In this document: positions 1 to 9,178 of the stretch, piece by piece
Layout: each line of letters begins with the position of its first letter
Position numbering within the stretch: the first letter of the stretch is position 1
NCBI GenBank assembly: GCA_023512255.1
Contig: JAILZY010000001.1
Location: 1-64,000, forward strand
Length of the DNA stretch: 64,000 nucleotides
Direction: 5' to 3'
Origin: a bacterium
GTDB taxonomy: Bacteria > SZUA-182 > DTGQ01
Made by a program: the position numbers and the translations under genes
Notes under the pieces: model-generated
Told to the model about the DNA's origin: nothing
Databases searched by the model: none
What the model saw: only the letters and a program-made list of their open reading frames with translations

Positions 1-1
1 T

Positions 2-76
2 GATTTTACTGGATTTGCTATTAGAGGTAACTTTCTAAGGATGTCAAGGCGCTAAGAAATTTCTGCAAAAGTGTAG
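2..76 (+). repeat. Repeat family A, copy 1 (right part)
   Basis: This is the right-hand part of a dispersed element of about 110-120 bp. It runs from a GATTTTACT core to the right terminus TTCTGCAAAAGTGTAG. The terminus is an imperfect inverse of the left end (CTATACTTTTGCAC) seen in the complete copies at 26285-26391 and 39209-39329. The left part lies before the window or is missing. No coding sequence is seen inside. Confidence 0.6.
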
Positions 77-82
77 TTAATC

Positions 83-185
83 TATACTTTAGCACTTTTT
101 CTCCGAACCCTCGATTTTACTGGGCTCGATTTTACTGGGTTTGGTATGAAAGATAACTTTCAAGAATTTCAGAGACGATCAAGCG
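83..185 (+). repeat. Repeat family A, copy 2
   Basis: A second family A copy lies immediately after copy 1 in the same orientation. It begins TATACTTTAGCACTTTTTC, continues through CCTCGATTTTACTGGG (with an internal near-duplication) and GGTATGAAAGATAACTTTC, and then diverges before the expected right terminus. It sits just upstream of the first gene, so it may lie in that gene's leader. Confidence 0.6.
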
Positions 186-257
186 GCTGACAATTCAAGA
201 TCAGGCAGCTGGCAATTCGGCTGGACTTCTAAAAAACCGGGCAAGGAGGACTTGCGG

Positions 258-3200
258 GTGATAATGGAGCGAAAAAAGAGAAAATCTTATCAGGTTGGGG
301 TGTTGATCTTCAACACCCTTTTGTGCCTTCTGATAAGTCTTGCCCCGCTACCCTTTTCATGGCCTGGATTCTGCCAGGAGCCGCCATCTGCCACATCCTC
401 TTATTATTACGCCACCGGCTCGGCTAAGGCTACTGCTATCTCAACCAAGGCTTTTGTCTCTCAACCGTCTTTATCCCAAGATATTGATGATGACGGAATC
501 GAAGATCTAAATGACAATTGCCCTCAGTTATATAACCCTGATCAGGGAGATGCTGACAGTGACGGTGTGGGGGATATGTGCGACAACTGCCTGCTTGTGC
601 CCAATCAAGATCAGGCCGATGAGAATGCAAACGATATCGGTGATGCCTGCGAAGAGTGTACTGATGCAGATTATGATTCGGTCTGTGACTGGGCAGACAA
701 CTGCCCCTATGTGCCTAACCCCGATCAAATAGATTGGGATGAGGACGGCCGGGGAGATACCTGCGATACCCCCCCCGACCTGCTCTGTCCTGATAATCTT
801 ACCACAGAGGCTGAGCACCCTTTGGGAACATCGGCCACTGACGAGGAAATAGCTCATTTTCTCACCTCGGTGAAGGTCTTTGGCCAGCCGGGCACTACCC
901 TAACTAACGATGCCCCAGCGGTGTTTAGAATCGGAACCACGACCGTAACCTTTACGGCCACTGATCCCGAAGGTGGGGTAGCAACCTGCCAGGCTCAGGT
1001 TACGGTTCAAGATACCCAGCCACCTCGGATAACCTGTCCTGAAAATATCACGGTCGAGGCCATGTCGCCTGAAGGGACTCCGGCTACAGACCCGCAGATT
1101 CAGGCCTTTTTGAGCGCTGTCTCGGCGGTCGATGCTACAGATGGCGTATTGATCGAGCTTGCCTCATCCATAGAGGTTTTCCCTCTGGGAACAACTACGG
1201 TAACCTTTATAGCCAGGGATGATTACGGCCATGAATCATCCTGTGAGGCGATGGTGATTGTCCAGGATACCACGCCCCCTGTGCTTACCTTACCTCATGG
1301 TATCACCGTGGAGCAAGAGCAGCCAGATGGTACACCTGCCACCAGCGCTCAAATAGCCGCTTTCCTGGCGCAAGCCTCGGCCACCGACCTGGTTGATCCC
1401 GAAGTCTCAGTCCGCGTGGGTTCTATACCGCAGGTCTTTCCCCCGGGCACAACCACCGTTACCTTTACGGCTACCGACCGCTCAGGCAATACAGCCACAG
1501 GCTGGTCTACGGTTGAGGTAGCTCCAGCCTCTCCACAGCCTCCCACAGCTCCTACTATGGTCTGGTCTGGTGAGGTAACCATTGACCGCGATCTGACCAT
1601 TCCTGAAAATGAATACCTAGAGATTAAACCAGGAAGCCTGATCTGCTGCCTTGGCAATTTCAGTCTGGTCATCCGCGGCCCCTTATATGCGGTCGGCACA
1701 GCTGAGAGCCCGATCCTGTTTACCGCCGCATCTAGAGAAGGCTGGCGAGGATTGACTGTCAGCTCTTCAAAAACCTCTATCCGCTACTGCCACCTCGAAA
1801 AGGTGATGGCCCAAGGGGAGGCAGCTTTGACTATTCAAAACGCTGCTCCGCAAGAGGTGAGCGATAACCTCTTGCGGCATAACAGCATCGGCCTGCTGCT
1901 CCAAAACAGCGGCGGAAGATATGAGCACAATACCCTGATAGAAAATAGCCTGGCCGCTATCTGGATTGATAATCCCGCACCTTCGGCCCCGCTGATCCTC
2001 AAGCATAATCTAATCGCCAAAAACGAACTCGGTCTGATAATTGTTAATACGGACCAAAATATTACCCTGAGCGAGAATAACTTCCAAACCCAGGCAGCCT
2101 ATCACCTAAAAAACCTCTCGGCCACAAGTCTGTCAGCCACATACAACTGGTGGGGTCAAGCCTCTCCCCTTCTTCAGGCTGATTCTGATCCAGTGGTCAG
2201 AATTGGCAAGCTGATCTACGACCGAGAGGATAATCCCCAGTGCGGCCAGGTAGCCTACACACCCTTCCTGCTGCGGCCACACCACGAGGCGCCGATACCG
2301 TATGTGTCCGGCATTCGCTTTTTGCCTACCGAATCAAGCACTACCATAGAATGGGATGAGCTGCCTCTGCCGGATATTCAAGGCTATCGGATCTATGTTC
2401 AGGAGGAGAGCGGGATAAAAGAGCCGACCACAGCAGTCGATGAGGCAGGCTTTCGGCTAATTAAGCAAGTTGAGAAGAATACCTCGGCTCTCCTCGACAA
2501 CTTTTCTCCAACCAACCAGTATGCCGTAGTTGCCTACGATCAGGATGGAAACGAGGGCCGCTACTCGATCCCGCCCAAGACTCCGACTGGCTTTTCCGTG
2601 CTCTCTCTAGGCGGCGGAATCAAGATTCTCTTTGATCCTGCCAAGGAAAATGTCTTAGGCTACTGGCTCTTTTTCGGTACCTTAAAAGATAGACTCGGAC
2701 CGGGGCTAAATCCCCTGACCTGCCGAAAAATGTTCATAGCCGCCGGACAAAGTTCCTCACTTACCCTGGCTTATGACATCACCTGGTATCTCTCCCTGAC
2801 GGCCTGCGATTGGCTGGCCAATATGAGTCTGCCTACACCGCTCTTGAGCTTTACCCATACTCCAGCAGGGATCTTAAGTTTTCAAAAAAATCTGGACTCA
2901 GCCAGCGCCGACACTTACTTCCGCTACCAGATGATTTCTATCCCCTTGCAGCCACTAGATAGGGAGATAAGCCATCTTTTTACTCAAGAATTGGGGCAGT
3001 ATGATCCAACCTCATGGAGACTATTTCGCTACGATCCTGACCGAAAAACATATCTGGAATTTCCAGATATCTCAACCCTGTCTACTGGCGAATCGGTCTG
3101 GATTATCAGCCGAAAGAGAAAAATCATTACTTTCTACGGCCAGGCCACCTCAACCGAAGAAAATTACCGCATCCCGCTAAAACCAGGCTGGAATCAGATC

Positions 3201-5057
3201 GGCAATCCCTTTCACTTTCCCGTTGGATGGGAAGATGTTTACCGGCTAAATTCCGGGATTGTTGACCCAAGGCTTTACCAGTATCAGGGACTGCCATCTT
3301 CCCCATATATCCAGGCCGGTCAACTGATGCCTGGCGAAGGCTATTGGGTCAAAAACATTCTGGACCGTGAAGCTGATCTTCTCATACCTCCAATCTCGCA
3401 AAAATTGCCCGTATCCTCAGCAAGACTCAAGGGATTATCATTATCATCTTCCTCCTCACCATCATCATCGCCCAAGCAGGCTGATCAGCACGATCTTCCT
3501 CCCCCACCGCCGCAAGAGCTCGATCAGGGAGCCAGCAGCAGATCGGGGGCTCTTGCCGGATCATGTTTTCTGGCTTTCTGCAACAATCCCTCTACAGCCA
3601 AACTACCCCATGCTGCTGGGGATTATCCACACGGTAAGGTGGCCAGAGTTTTTGACTGGCTCTCTTTCTGGCTCTATTCCTGGATCATTCCCGTGCTCGG
3701 CAGCTATCTCAGTCTTGCCCTACTCCTTAGTCTTTATGGCCTTGGTCTTTTAATCATCTTTGGTCCGCTTCTTTTCCTAGTCAGACGAATGCAGCTCTTT
3801 TATTCACCTGAGCCTACTCTGAGGCCGCCCGTCGAGCTCCTGGCCAGATTGCGCACTCACCCTAAGATCATGCTTTTCATCTGCTTCCTCCTGACCTTCT
3901 TCGCCCTCCCCTTGTGGGCAGAAGCGGCAGAGAAAATCAATGATCATATCTATGACCCTATCCAGCAGGGAATCCGCAAATTAAAGGATCAGCAGTATAA
4001 AGAGGCATCCGCACTGTTTCTCGAAGCTATAAAAACGACCCCCTCTGAGCCGAAAGCCCATCTTTACCTAGCCCTGGCCTATTATCAGCAAAACATGCTG
4101 GATGAGGCCCAGCAAGAGATCAGCAAGGCCCTTTCCCTGGGGCTCAATTCAGAATATGGTGAGCTGGCCAGAAAGTATCAGGCTCTGATCGAGCAGAAGA
4201 AAAAAAAGCTCTTTTTATCGCTTTCTGCCTCGATCCAGTATGACGACAACATTCTTTTGACTCCCTACTCATCTGAGGCAGAGCCGATTGATCGGACGGA
4301 TTGGAAGAACATCTTTGTCCTAACCACAAGAGCTCGTCCTTTTTCAGGCAAACAAAAGATTTTTCTACTCGCCGGATATGATTTTTATCAAAGTCTGAAT
4401 CATGAGTATCGCACTTACAATATCCAGGGTCATATTGGCAGTATCACCGCAGGATACCAAAAAGCAGCCTGGCGGCTGGAGTGCAACTTCGGGATGAATT
4501 ATTTCTTTTTGGATAGCCGCGATTATCTAAAGGGGCAGGAGGCTACTGCCTCTTGCGTCTTTGAGCAAAGCGCAACCAGGCAGAGAGAACTTTCTTTTGG
4601 CTGGCAAGGGAAAACCTTTTTCGACCAGAAGATAGAAGATACGGTAAGGTACCTGTGCGGAATCGGCGAAATTTTCTCTTCCCAAGACCGCAGAAAGCAG
4701 CTTCGGCTAGGCTATGGCTATAGCCGGGAGAGGGCAGAGCCGACCTGTCTTTCCTTTCAAGAGCATGAGCTTTCAGCCATCTGGCGCCGCGACCCCTTCC
4801 TCTACCAAACTCAACTAATCCTCAAGGGCAGCTACACCATTAGAGATTATCTTCATCCCGATCCTGAGTATGGCTGGCGAGAGCGTGAGGATGACCGAAG
4901 GACAGTCAGCGCCGCGGTGCTAAAAAAGCTTAGCCGAGGATTCAACCTTAGCCTGCAATACAGCAAGACCGTCAACCACTCCAATCTCAATCACCAGGGA
5001 TTGGATAAACGCTACCGGCGAAATCTATACACTGCCGGCATTATCAAACATTTTTAA
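258..5057 (+). CDS. Giant modular surface protein: TSP3, HYR, beta-helix, TPR and beta-barrel
   Basis: About 1,600 residues. The GTG at 258 is preferred because AAGGAGGA at 243-250 stands about 7-8 nt before it; TTG 252 and ATG 264 are in frame. A basic and hydrophobic N-terminus looks like a signal peptide. Next come Asp-rich thrombospondin type 3 calcium repeats (residues ~75-172, DNCP motifs), three HYR domains (~173-425) and a right-handed beta-helix region (~433-675). These are followed by an FN3-like stretch (~680-780) and a module with the motif PGWNQIGNPF (~890-1040). A transmembrane hairpin (~1128-1180) and a second signal-like helix ending AEAAEK (~1200-1225) precede a TPR block (~1232-1310) and a ~285-residue beta-rich C-terminus ending in Phe, like an outer-membrane barrel. 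The architecture looks like an adhesin fused to a TPR-barrel protein. The function is not known. A FecR-domain gene follows 23 nt downstream, probably in the same operon. Confidence 0.85.
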   Translation: MIMERKKRKSYQVGVLIFNTLLCLLISLAPLPFSWPGFCQEPPSATSSYYYATGSAKATAISTKAFVSQPSLSQDIDDDGIEDLNDNCPQLYNPDQGDADSDGVGDMCDNCLLVPNQDQADENANDIGDACEECTDADYDSVCDWADNCPYVPNPDQIDWDEDGRGDTCDTPPDLLCPDNLTTEAEHPLGTSATDEEIAHFLTSVKVFGQPGTTLTNDAPAVFRIGTTTVTFTATDPEGGVATCQAQVTVQDTQPPRITCPENITVEAMSPEGTPATDPQIQAFLSAVSAVDATDGVLIELASSIEVFPLGTTTVTFIARDDYGHESSCEAMVIVQDTTPPVLTLPHGITVEQEQPDGTPATSAQIAAFLAQASATDLVDPEVSVRVGSIPQVFPPGTTTVTFTATDRSGNTATGWSTVEVAPASPQPPTAPTMVWSGEVTIDRDLTIPENEYLEIKPGSLICCLGNFSLVIRGPLYAVGTAESPILFTAASREGWRGLTVSSSKTSIRYCHLEKVMAQGEAALTIQNAAPQEVSDNLLRHNSIGLLLQNSGGRYEHNTLIENSLAAIWIDNPAPSAPLILKHNLIAKNELGLIIVNTDQNITLSENNFQTQAAYHLKNLSATSLSATYNWWGQASPLLQADSDPVVRIGKLIYDREDNPQCGQVAYTPFLLRPHHEAPIPYVSGIRFLPTESSTTIEWDELPLPDIQGYRIYVQEESGIKEPTTAVDEAGFRLIKQVEKNTSALLDNFSPTNQYAVVAYDQDGNEGRYSIPPKTPTGFSVLSLGGGIKILFDPAKENVLGYWLFFGTLKDRLGPGLNPLTCRKMFIAAGQSSSLTLAYDITWYLSLTACDWLANMSLPTPLLSFTHTPAGILSFQKNLDSASADTYFRYQMISIPLQPLDREISHLFTQELGQYDPTSWRLFRYDPDRKTYLEFPDISTLSTGESVWIISRKRKIITFYGQATSTEENYRIPLKPGWNQIGNPFHFPVGWEDVYRLNSGIVDPRLYQYQGLPSSPYIQAGQLMPGEGYWVKNILDREADLLIPPISQKLPVSSARLKGLSLSSSSSPSSSPKQADQHDLPPPPPQELDQGASSRSGALAGSCFLAFCNNPSTAKLPHAAGDYPHGKVARVFDWLSFWLYSWIIPVLGSYLSLALLLSLYGLGLLIIFGPLLFLVRRMQLFYSPEPTLRPPVELLARLRTHPKIMLFICFLLTFFALPLWAEAAEKINDHIYDPIQQGIRKLKDQQYKEASALFLEAIKTTPSEPKAHLYLALAYYQQNMLDEAQQEISKALSLGLNSEYGELARKYQALIEQKKKKLFLSLSASIQYDDNILLTPYSSEAEPIDRTDWKNIFVLTTRARPFSGKQKIFLLAGYDFYQSLNHEYRTYNIQGHIGSITAGYQKAAWRLECNFGMNYFFLDSRDYLKGQEATASCVFEQSATRQRELSFGWQGKTFFDQKIEDTVRYLCGIGEIFSSQDRRKQLRLGYGYSRERAEPTCLSFQEHELSAIWRRDPFLYQTQLILKGSYTIRDYLHPDPEYGWREREDDRRTVSAAVLKKLSRGFNLSLQYSKTVNHSNLNHQGLDKRYRRNLYTAGIIKHF

Positions 5058-5080
5058 CCGCTATCAAAGGAGATCTGGCC

Positions 5081-6217
5081 ATGGCTGAATGCTCACCAAG
5101 CAGCACCCACCGCAATAATATTACATGGTGGGTGGCTTGCTTTCTGGCGGCTGCTTTCTCGGCCACTCTCGCTCCCACCCTGCAAGCTGCATCTATTCCG
5201 GTTGGGACCATAGACCTGATCGAGGGAGTAGCCTTCGTCCGGCATGAGCCTAAGCGGTCATTGGTCAGGATCAGGGCAAAAGATAAGGTTTATCCCCATG
5301 ATGAGATTACCACGACTAGCGGATCAAAGCTCAAGATAACCTTTATCAACCGCTCGATCATTCACCTTGGTCCAGACTCTCATCTGATTATCGAATCGTT
5401 TTTGTATGCACCGCAAAAATCCTTGAGCCAATCCTTCTTTAAGCTGCCGGTCGGCAGACTTAGAGCTGTGGTTGAAAAACTCAGCAGTCCTGACTCTAAA
5501 TTTGAGATAGAAACCAAGACCGCAGTCGCTGGTGTGGTGGGCACCAAGGAGTTGATCATTGCTGGATCAGATCCCGAAACCAATCAGTATATCACTCAGA
5601 CGGTGTGCGAGGAAGGACGGATTGCGGTCCGAAGCAGTGATCAAAAAATTCAGGGAGAAGTAATCCTGAATCCTCTGGAGCAGTCATTTACCAGGGAAAG
5701 CGAGGCTCCAAGTGAGAAGATGAAAATTACTGCCGAGCAACTCGAAGAGCTGATCCAGGAAATAACAATTATTGCCGGGGGAAACAGCTCAAGCCGAGCT
5801 GAGGAGCCGGCGAAAAAAGAGGATAAAAAGAAAGAGGACAAGGCTGAAGAAAAAAGCAGCCTTGGGGAGAACAAAAGGAGAGAGCCTGCTATCAAAGTAT
5901 TACTCCCCCCAATCAGCCAGCAAAAAAATTCTCCATCATTAGATTTGCCTGGCAGACGAATACCACCTCCTGAAACGAATCCTGAAACGAATAATGATCA
6001 TCCTCTTCCTCACGGTATCCTGGAGGGAGGTGCCGAAACAGTTGGAATTGAGGCCATAAGAGCAACAGCCGCAGATGATCCAGGAGTGATCGATGGAGAG
6101 ACAGGAGAAATCGCTCCCCTGTCTCATGAAACCATCGAGAAAATCATTCCTGAGATTGAAGAAAAACTTCACCAGAAACTCAAAGAGCTTCCCGGGCCAC
6201 CACCGCCGCCGCAGTAA
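5081..6217 (+). CDS. FecR-domain periplasmic protein
   Basis: 378 residues. ATG 5081 follows AAAGGAG with good spacing. A hydrophobic segment ending in LQAAS (residues ~18-38) is a likely signal peptide. A FecR-type domain spans ~40-165, with FVRHEP, GSKLKITF and the terminal AVAGVVGTKELI motif. Beyond it are a Lys/Glu-rich, probably helical stretch (~215-270) and a Pro-rich tail ending PPPPPQ. FecR domains serve as sigma-regulator signal sensors, but they also occur fused or linked to TPR and barrel surface proteins. The direct follow-on from the barrel protein suggests the second role here (inference). A 12-bp tandem duplication near 5970 encodes PETNPETN. Confidence 0.85.
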   Translation: MAECSPSSTHRNNITWWVACFLAAAFSATLAPTLQAASIPVGTIDLIEGVAFVRHEPKRSLVRIRAKDKVYPHDEITTTSGSKLKITFINRSIIHLGPDSHLIIESFLYAPQKSLSQSFFKLPVGRLRAVVEKLSSPDSKFEIETKTAVAGVVGTKELIIAGSDPETNQYITQTVCEEGRIAVRSSDQKIQGEVILNPLEQSFTRESEAPSEKMKITAEQLEELIQEITIIAGGNSSSRAEEPAKKEDKKKEDKAEEKSSLGENKRREPAIKVLLPPISQQKNSPSLDLPGRRIPPPETNPETNNDHPLPHGILEGGAETVGIEAIRATAADDPGVIDGETGEIAPLSHETIEKIIPEIEEKLHQKLKELPGPPPPPQ

Positions 6218-6223
6218 TAAGGA

Positions 6224-6883
6224 TTATAAAAGAGTCAGGTTAAATATTCCCTTGTCAACTAATATTCCGCCAAAACCGATATTTACCGTGTAGGTCCCGG
6301 TGATGGTGGTTGGTGAGGTGAGAATGCAGCTTAAGACAACCGCATATCCTCCGGGTAAAGTTCCACTTACCTCGAAAGTTGAAGTAGTCGGCAGCACACC
6401 TCTCACATCAAATAAAGTAGAGGTATAGCGGCTTCCCTGAAGGATAGCCGTACCACTAATCGATTGCAAGAGAGGATTTTCAATCAGGTCCAAGGTCATC
6501 GGTCCTGAATGGTACAAGATAATAAAGGCTATGAAGGTACTCTGCCAGGTACCGACCCAGGTTCCGGCCTGAGCAGCGGTGCGGATTAGCGGAGCAGACA
6601 CCGCTGTAGGCACAGGGATAGCCGCAGATAGCGGAGAAGTCATCAGGATCAGCGGATTGATCGCCGGAAAGGATACCAAAGGCAAGGGGAAAGGATAATA
6701 AGCTGGCAGCAAACTAGGAGAAAAAAGTAATGGATTCAGCCCCTCGGTAAAGCCAAAAACCGGAACCGCAGGCAGAGGCGGGTAAAGATACTGTGCCTCA
6801 CTGCGTGAGGTCCAAGCTATTGAGATAATGATGAAAATTATGGATAAGACAATATTTAGTTCTCTTCTCTTGATGCTGTTCAT
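6224..6883 (-). CDS. Secreted hypothetical protein
   Basis: 219 residues. An N-terminal hydrophobic segment (~10-25) ending in SEAQ is a likely signal peptide. A Pro-rich linker (~30-100) leads into a beta-rich C-terminal half that starts with GTWVGTW (~108) and is full of Thr/Ser/Gly strands. The second half resembles small lipocalin-like or extracellular beta-sandwich domains, but I do not recognise the family. The stop lies 6 bp from the stop of the FecR gene, so the two genes converge. No strong ribosome binding site is visible before ATG 6883. Confidence 0.65.
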   Translation of the reverse strand: MNSIKRRELNIVLSIIFIIISIAWTSRSEAQYLYPPLPAVPVFGFTEGLNPLLFSPSLLPAYYPFPLPLVSFPAINPLILMTSPLSAAIPVPTAVSAPLIRTAAQAGTWVGTWQSTFIAFIILYHSGPMTLDLIENPLLQSISGTAILQGSRYTSTLFDVRGVLPTTSTFEVSGTLPGGYAVVLSCILTSPTTITGTYTVNIGFGGILVDKGIFNLTLL

Positions 6884-7312
6884 AGTTGAAAAACCTACCT
6901 GTTTCTGATTTAAAAATGATAACGATTTAAATGATAACGGATATTACGGGTACAATACTGCTTTTTGACTAAAAATGGGAGATAAATAGCATCCTTCGGT
7001 GGGCTTCTGCTTAACTTAGTCTGATTGTTTTTCCTGTTCCCTGAATAATAGGATAGGGGTTCCATAACTGCAAGCTATTTTCCCTGGCATCTGACCAGTA
7101 AAAAAGGGAGTTATTATTCTCTATGGCTGGGGGTGACAAGTATAAATTCCCTTATTTCAATAGAGGCAGACAGAAACAGGTCAATGTTCGTCGAAATGGC
7201 ACTGGTGAATAGTCACTTAAGGATGAGTAGGGAATTTAGGATTAGGAAACAATCTTTTTTATATATTTTAATATATAATGACCAAAAGAGGCAAGACCAA
7301 ACACTGATTTTT

Positions 7313-7456
7313 GGAAGGAACCCTTATTCTTTGGAAGGAACCCTTTTGAAAAAGGGTTCCTTCCAAACCATCCTCCTAAAACTTTAATTAATATTAATTA
7401 AAGTTTTAGGAAAAGGGTTACAAGGGGAAAACCCTTACTCGATAAGGGTTTTCCCT
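7313..7456. repeat. Repeat family C: hairpin cluster
   Basis: Three adjacent structures are present. The first is a hairpin at 7333-7364 (arms GGAAGGAACCCTTT, loop TGAA), preceded by a free copy of its left arm at 7313-7326. The second is a perfect 36-bp palindrome at 7375-7410 (arm CCTAAAACTTTAATTAAT). The third is a hairpin at 7425-7455 (arms GGGAAAACCCTTA) followed by a short T run, so it could terminate plus-strand transcription. The same order of half-arm, hairpin with CCCTTTTGAAAAAGGG, then CCTAAAACTTT recurs at 60529-60610. Confidence 0.6.
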
Positions 7457-7489
7457 TTTAAATAAATATCGCTAAAGCTTCAAAAATTT

Positions 7490-7518
7490 TTGACAAACAT
7501 CTAAAAAGATGATATAGA
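7490..7518 (+). promoter_or_regulatory. Sigma-70-like promoter of purA
   Basis: A perfect -35 box TTGACA at 7490-7495 is separated by 17 bp from TATAGA at 7513-7518. Transcription would begin about 70 nt before the purA start. Confidence 0.55.
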
Positions 7519-7593
7519 TAAAAGGTTTTGGCTTATATTTAGCTATCCTGGGTAGAAATTTGATTGAACTATTAATTTTTTGGTGGAGCGAAA

Positions 7594-8913
7594 ATGGCTA
7601 ATATTATTATCGTAGGAGCTCAATGGGGTGATGAGGGTAAGGGGAAAATAGTTGATATTCTCTCCCGCTATGCGGATATTATCGCTCGGTTTCAGGGAGG
7701 CCATAATGCCGGGCATACCGTTCACTTCAATAATAAGCAATACATCTTACATGCCATCCCTACCGGTATCCTCCATCCCCATAAGATGTGTATCATTGGA
7801 AACGGGGTAGTAATAGATCCAGCCGCTTTGATTCAGGAGATTGAGGAACTGACTAGCCAGGGGGTGGAAATCAGTGAGAAGAATCTGCGCATAAGCAAGC
7901 GGGCCCATCTGATCATGCCGTATCATAAAACCCTTGACCTGATGAGAGAGGAAAAAAAGGGAGAAGGTAAGATTGGGACCACAGGCCGGGGAATTGGACC
8001 AGCCTATGAGAATAAAGTGGCCAGAACAGGATTACACATCGCAGATCTGCTCTTTGAAGAACCCTTGCGACAGGGGCTTTCCAGCAATCTTCAGGAAAAA
8101 AATTTCCTGCTAGAGAAATTTTTCCAAACCTCGGGGCTATCTCTCGATGAGCTTCTCGATCAGTACAAAAGCTATGGTGATCGACTGAAAGGCTATCTCA
8201 GCGATACTTCGATAATTATAAATCAAGCTATCTATGAGGGGAAAAACATTATCTGCGAGGGAGCCCAGGGCACAATGCTGGATATAGATCATGGTACCTA
8301 TCCATTCGTTACCTCATCAAATTGTGTTTCCGCTCAAGCCTGCATAGGCTTAGGGTTTGGGCCGCAATTCATTGACGGCATTGTGGGGGTGGTCAAAGCT
8401 TATACTACCCGAGTCGGAAATGGCCCCTTCCCTACGGAGATCAAAGATGAGATCGGTGAAAAAATCCGCAAGGCAGGCAGAGAATATGGCGCAACTACCG
8501 GCAGACCTAGAAGATGCGGCTGGCTCGACGTCGTTGTTCTTCGCCATGCGGCTCGAGTCAATGGATTGCAGACCATTGCCTTAACCAAACTGGATGTTTT
8601 AGACAGTCTGCAATCTCTAAAAATCTGCACTGCCTATCGGCGGAAAGGGCAAATTTTCCGGGAATTCCCTCCCGAGCTCCACATCCTTCAAGAGTGCACC
8701 CCTGTGTATGAAGAAATAGACGGCTGGCAGCAGACAACTCATGGTATCCAATGCTATGAACATCTCCCCCAAAAAGCCAAAAACTACATCGACCGGATCC
8801 GTGATCTTTTGAATATTGATATTTCAATGATTTCTACTGGCTATGAACGGGAGAAGACTATATTCATTAAAAACTCTTTGTTGGACCGCTGGCTAGGGAT
8901 AGGTGCTGATTAA
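7594..8913 (+). CDS. purA: Adenylosuccinate synthetase
   Basis: 439 residues, the usual family length. The enzyme joins IMP and aspartate using GTP to give adenylosuccinate, the first committed step to AMP, in the cytoplasm. The N-terminal GTP loop GAQWGDEGKGK (residues ~8-18) and GGHNAGHTV (~38-46) are present. The family signature GTTGRGIGPAYENKVAR and the C-terminal base-binding region are also intact. ATG 7594 follows GGTGGAG. The gene has its own promoter and a hairpin cluster upstream, and is followed by tRNA-Lys, so it is probably monocistronic. A second purine gene, purL, lies at the far end of the window. Confidence 0.97.
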   Translation: MANIIIVGAQWGDEGKGKIVDILSRYADIIARFQGGHNAGHTVHFNNKQYILHAIPTGILHPHKMCIIGNGVVIDPAALIQEIEELTSQGVEISEKNLRISKRAHLIMPYHKTLDLMREEKKGEGKIGTTGRGIGPAYENKVARTGLHIADLLFEEPLRQGLSSNLQEKNFLLEKFFQTSGLSLDELLDQYKSYGDRLKGYLSDTSIIINQAIYEGKNIICEGAQGTMLDIDHGTYPFVTSSNCVSAQACIGLGFGPQFIDGIVGVVKAYTTRVGNGPFPTEIKDEIGEKIRKAGREYGATTGRPRRCGWLDVVVLRHAARVNGLQTIALTKLDVLDSLQSLKICTAYRRKGQIFREFPPELHILQECTPVYEEIDGWQQTTHGIQCYEHLPQKAKNYIDRIRDLLNIDISMISTGYEREKTIFIKNSLLDRWLGIGAD

Positions 8914-9025
8914 AAAATGTTTCTATTTTTTTGAGGAATGGATAATTGACAACTGAAGCAAAATCTATTATAATTGCTGCACTTTTGTGTTTTGGATAGC
9001 AATGGTTCTAAAAAACAAAAAGATC

Positions 9026-9098
9026 GGGCCGTTAGCTCAGTCGGCAGAGCATCTGCCTTTTAAGCAGAGGGTCGCTGGTTCGAATCCAGCACGGCTCA
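9026..9098 (+). tRNA. tRNA-Lys (anticodon TTT)
   Basis: 73 nt. The acceptor arms GGGCCGT and ACGGCTC pair with one G-T wobble. The anticodon arm TCTGC-CTTTTAA-GCAGA gives anticodon TTT, the T arm contains GGTTCGAATCC, and the discriminator is A. The 3' CCA is not encoded, unlike the two tRNAs near 12.2 kb. Confidence 0.96.
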
Positions 9099-9110
9099 CT
9101 AAAGAAAATC

Positions 9111-9150
9111 AAGGGGTTACCGATTAAGAATCTGTAACCCCTTATCTCTT
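9111..9150 (+). terminator. Hairpin terminator after tRNA-Lys
   Basis: Ten-base-pair arms AAGGGGTTAC (9111-9120) and GTAACCCCTT (9134-9143) are followed by ATCTCTTT. It probably ends tRNA-Lys transcription ahead of sppA, although the T run is interrupted. Confidence 0.6.
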
Positions 9151-9178
9151 TAAAACCAATCAATTACAGCGACAGACG

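Larger units (their letters stand above)
6884..7593. other. Intergenic region with clustered hairpins upstream of purA
   Basis: 710 bp without a convincing gene. The first ~400 bp show nothing recognisable; a short open frame at 7133-7387 lacks a ribosome site and any family likeness. From 7313 to 7456 there are three consecutive strong inverted repeats (listed separately). A sigma-70-like promoter follows at 7490. Confidence 0.6.

Noticed and set aside
3367-3753. 128-residue frame inside the giant surface protein gene
   Set aside because: Overlaps a well-supported frame and has a low-complexity His/Pro composition.
7133-7387. 84-residue open frame upstream of purA
   Set aside because: No ribosome site, no family likeness, and it runs into the hairpin cluster.
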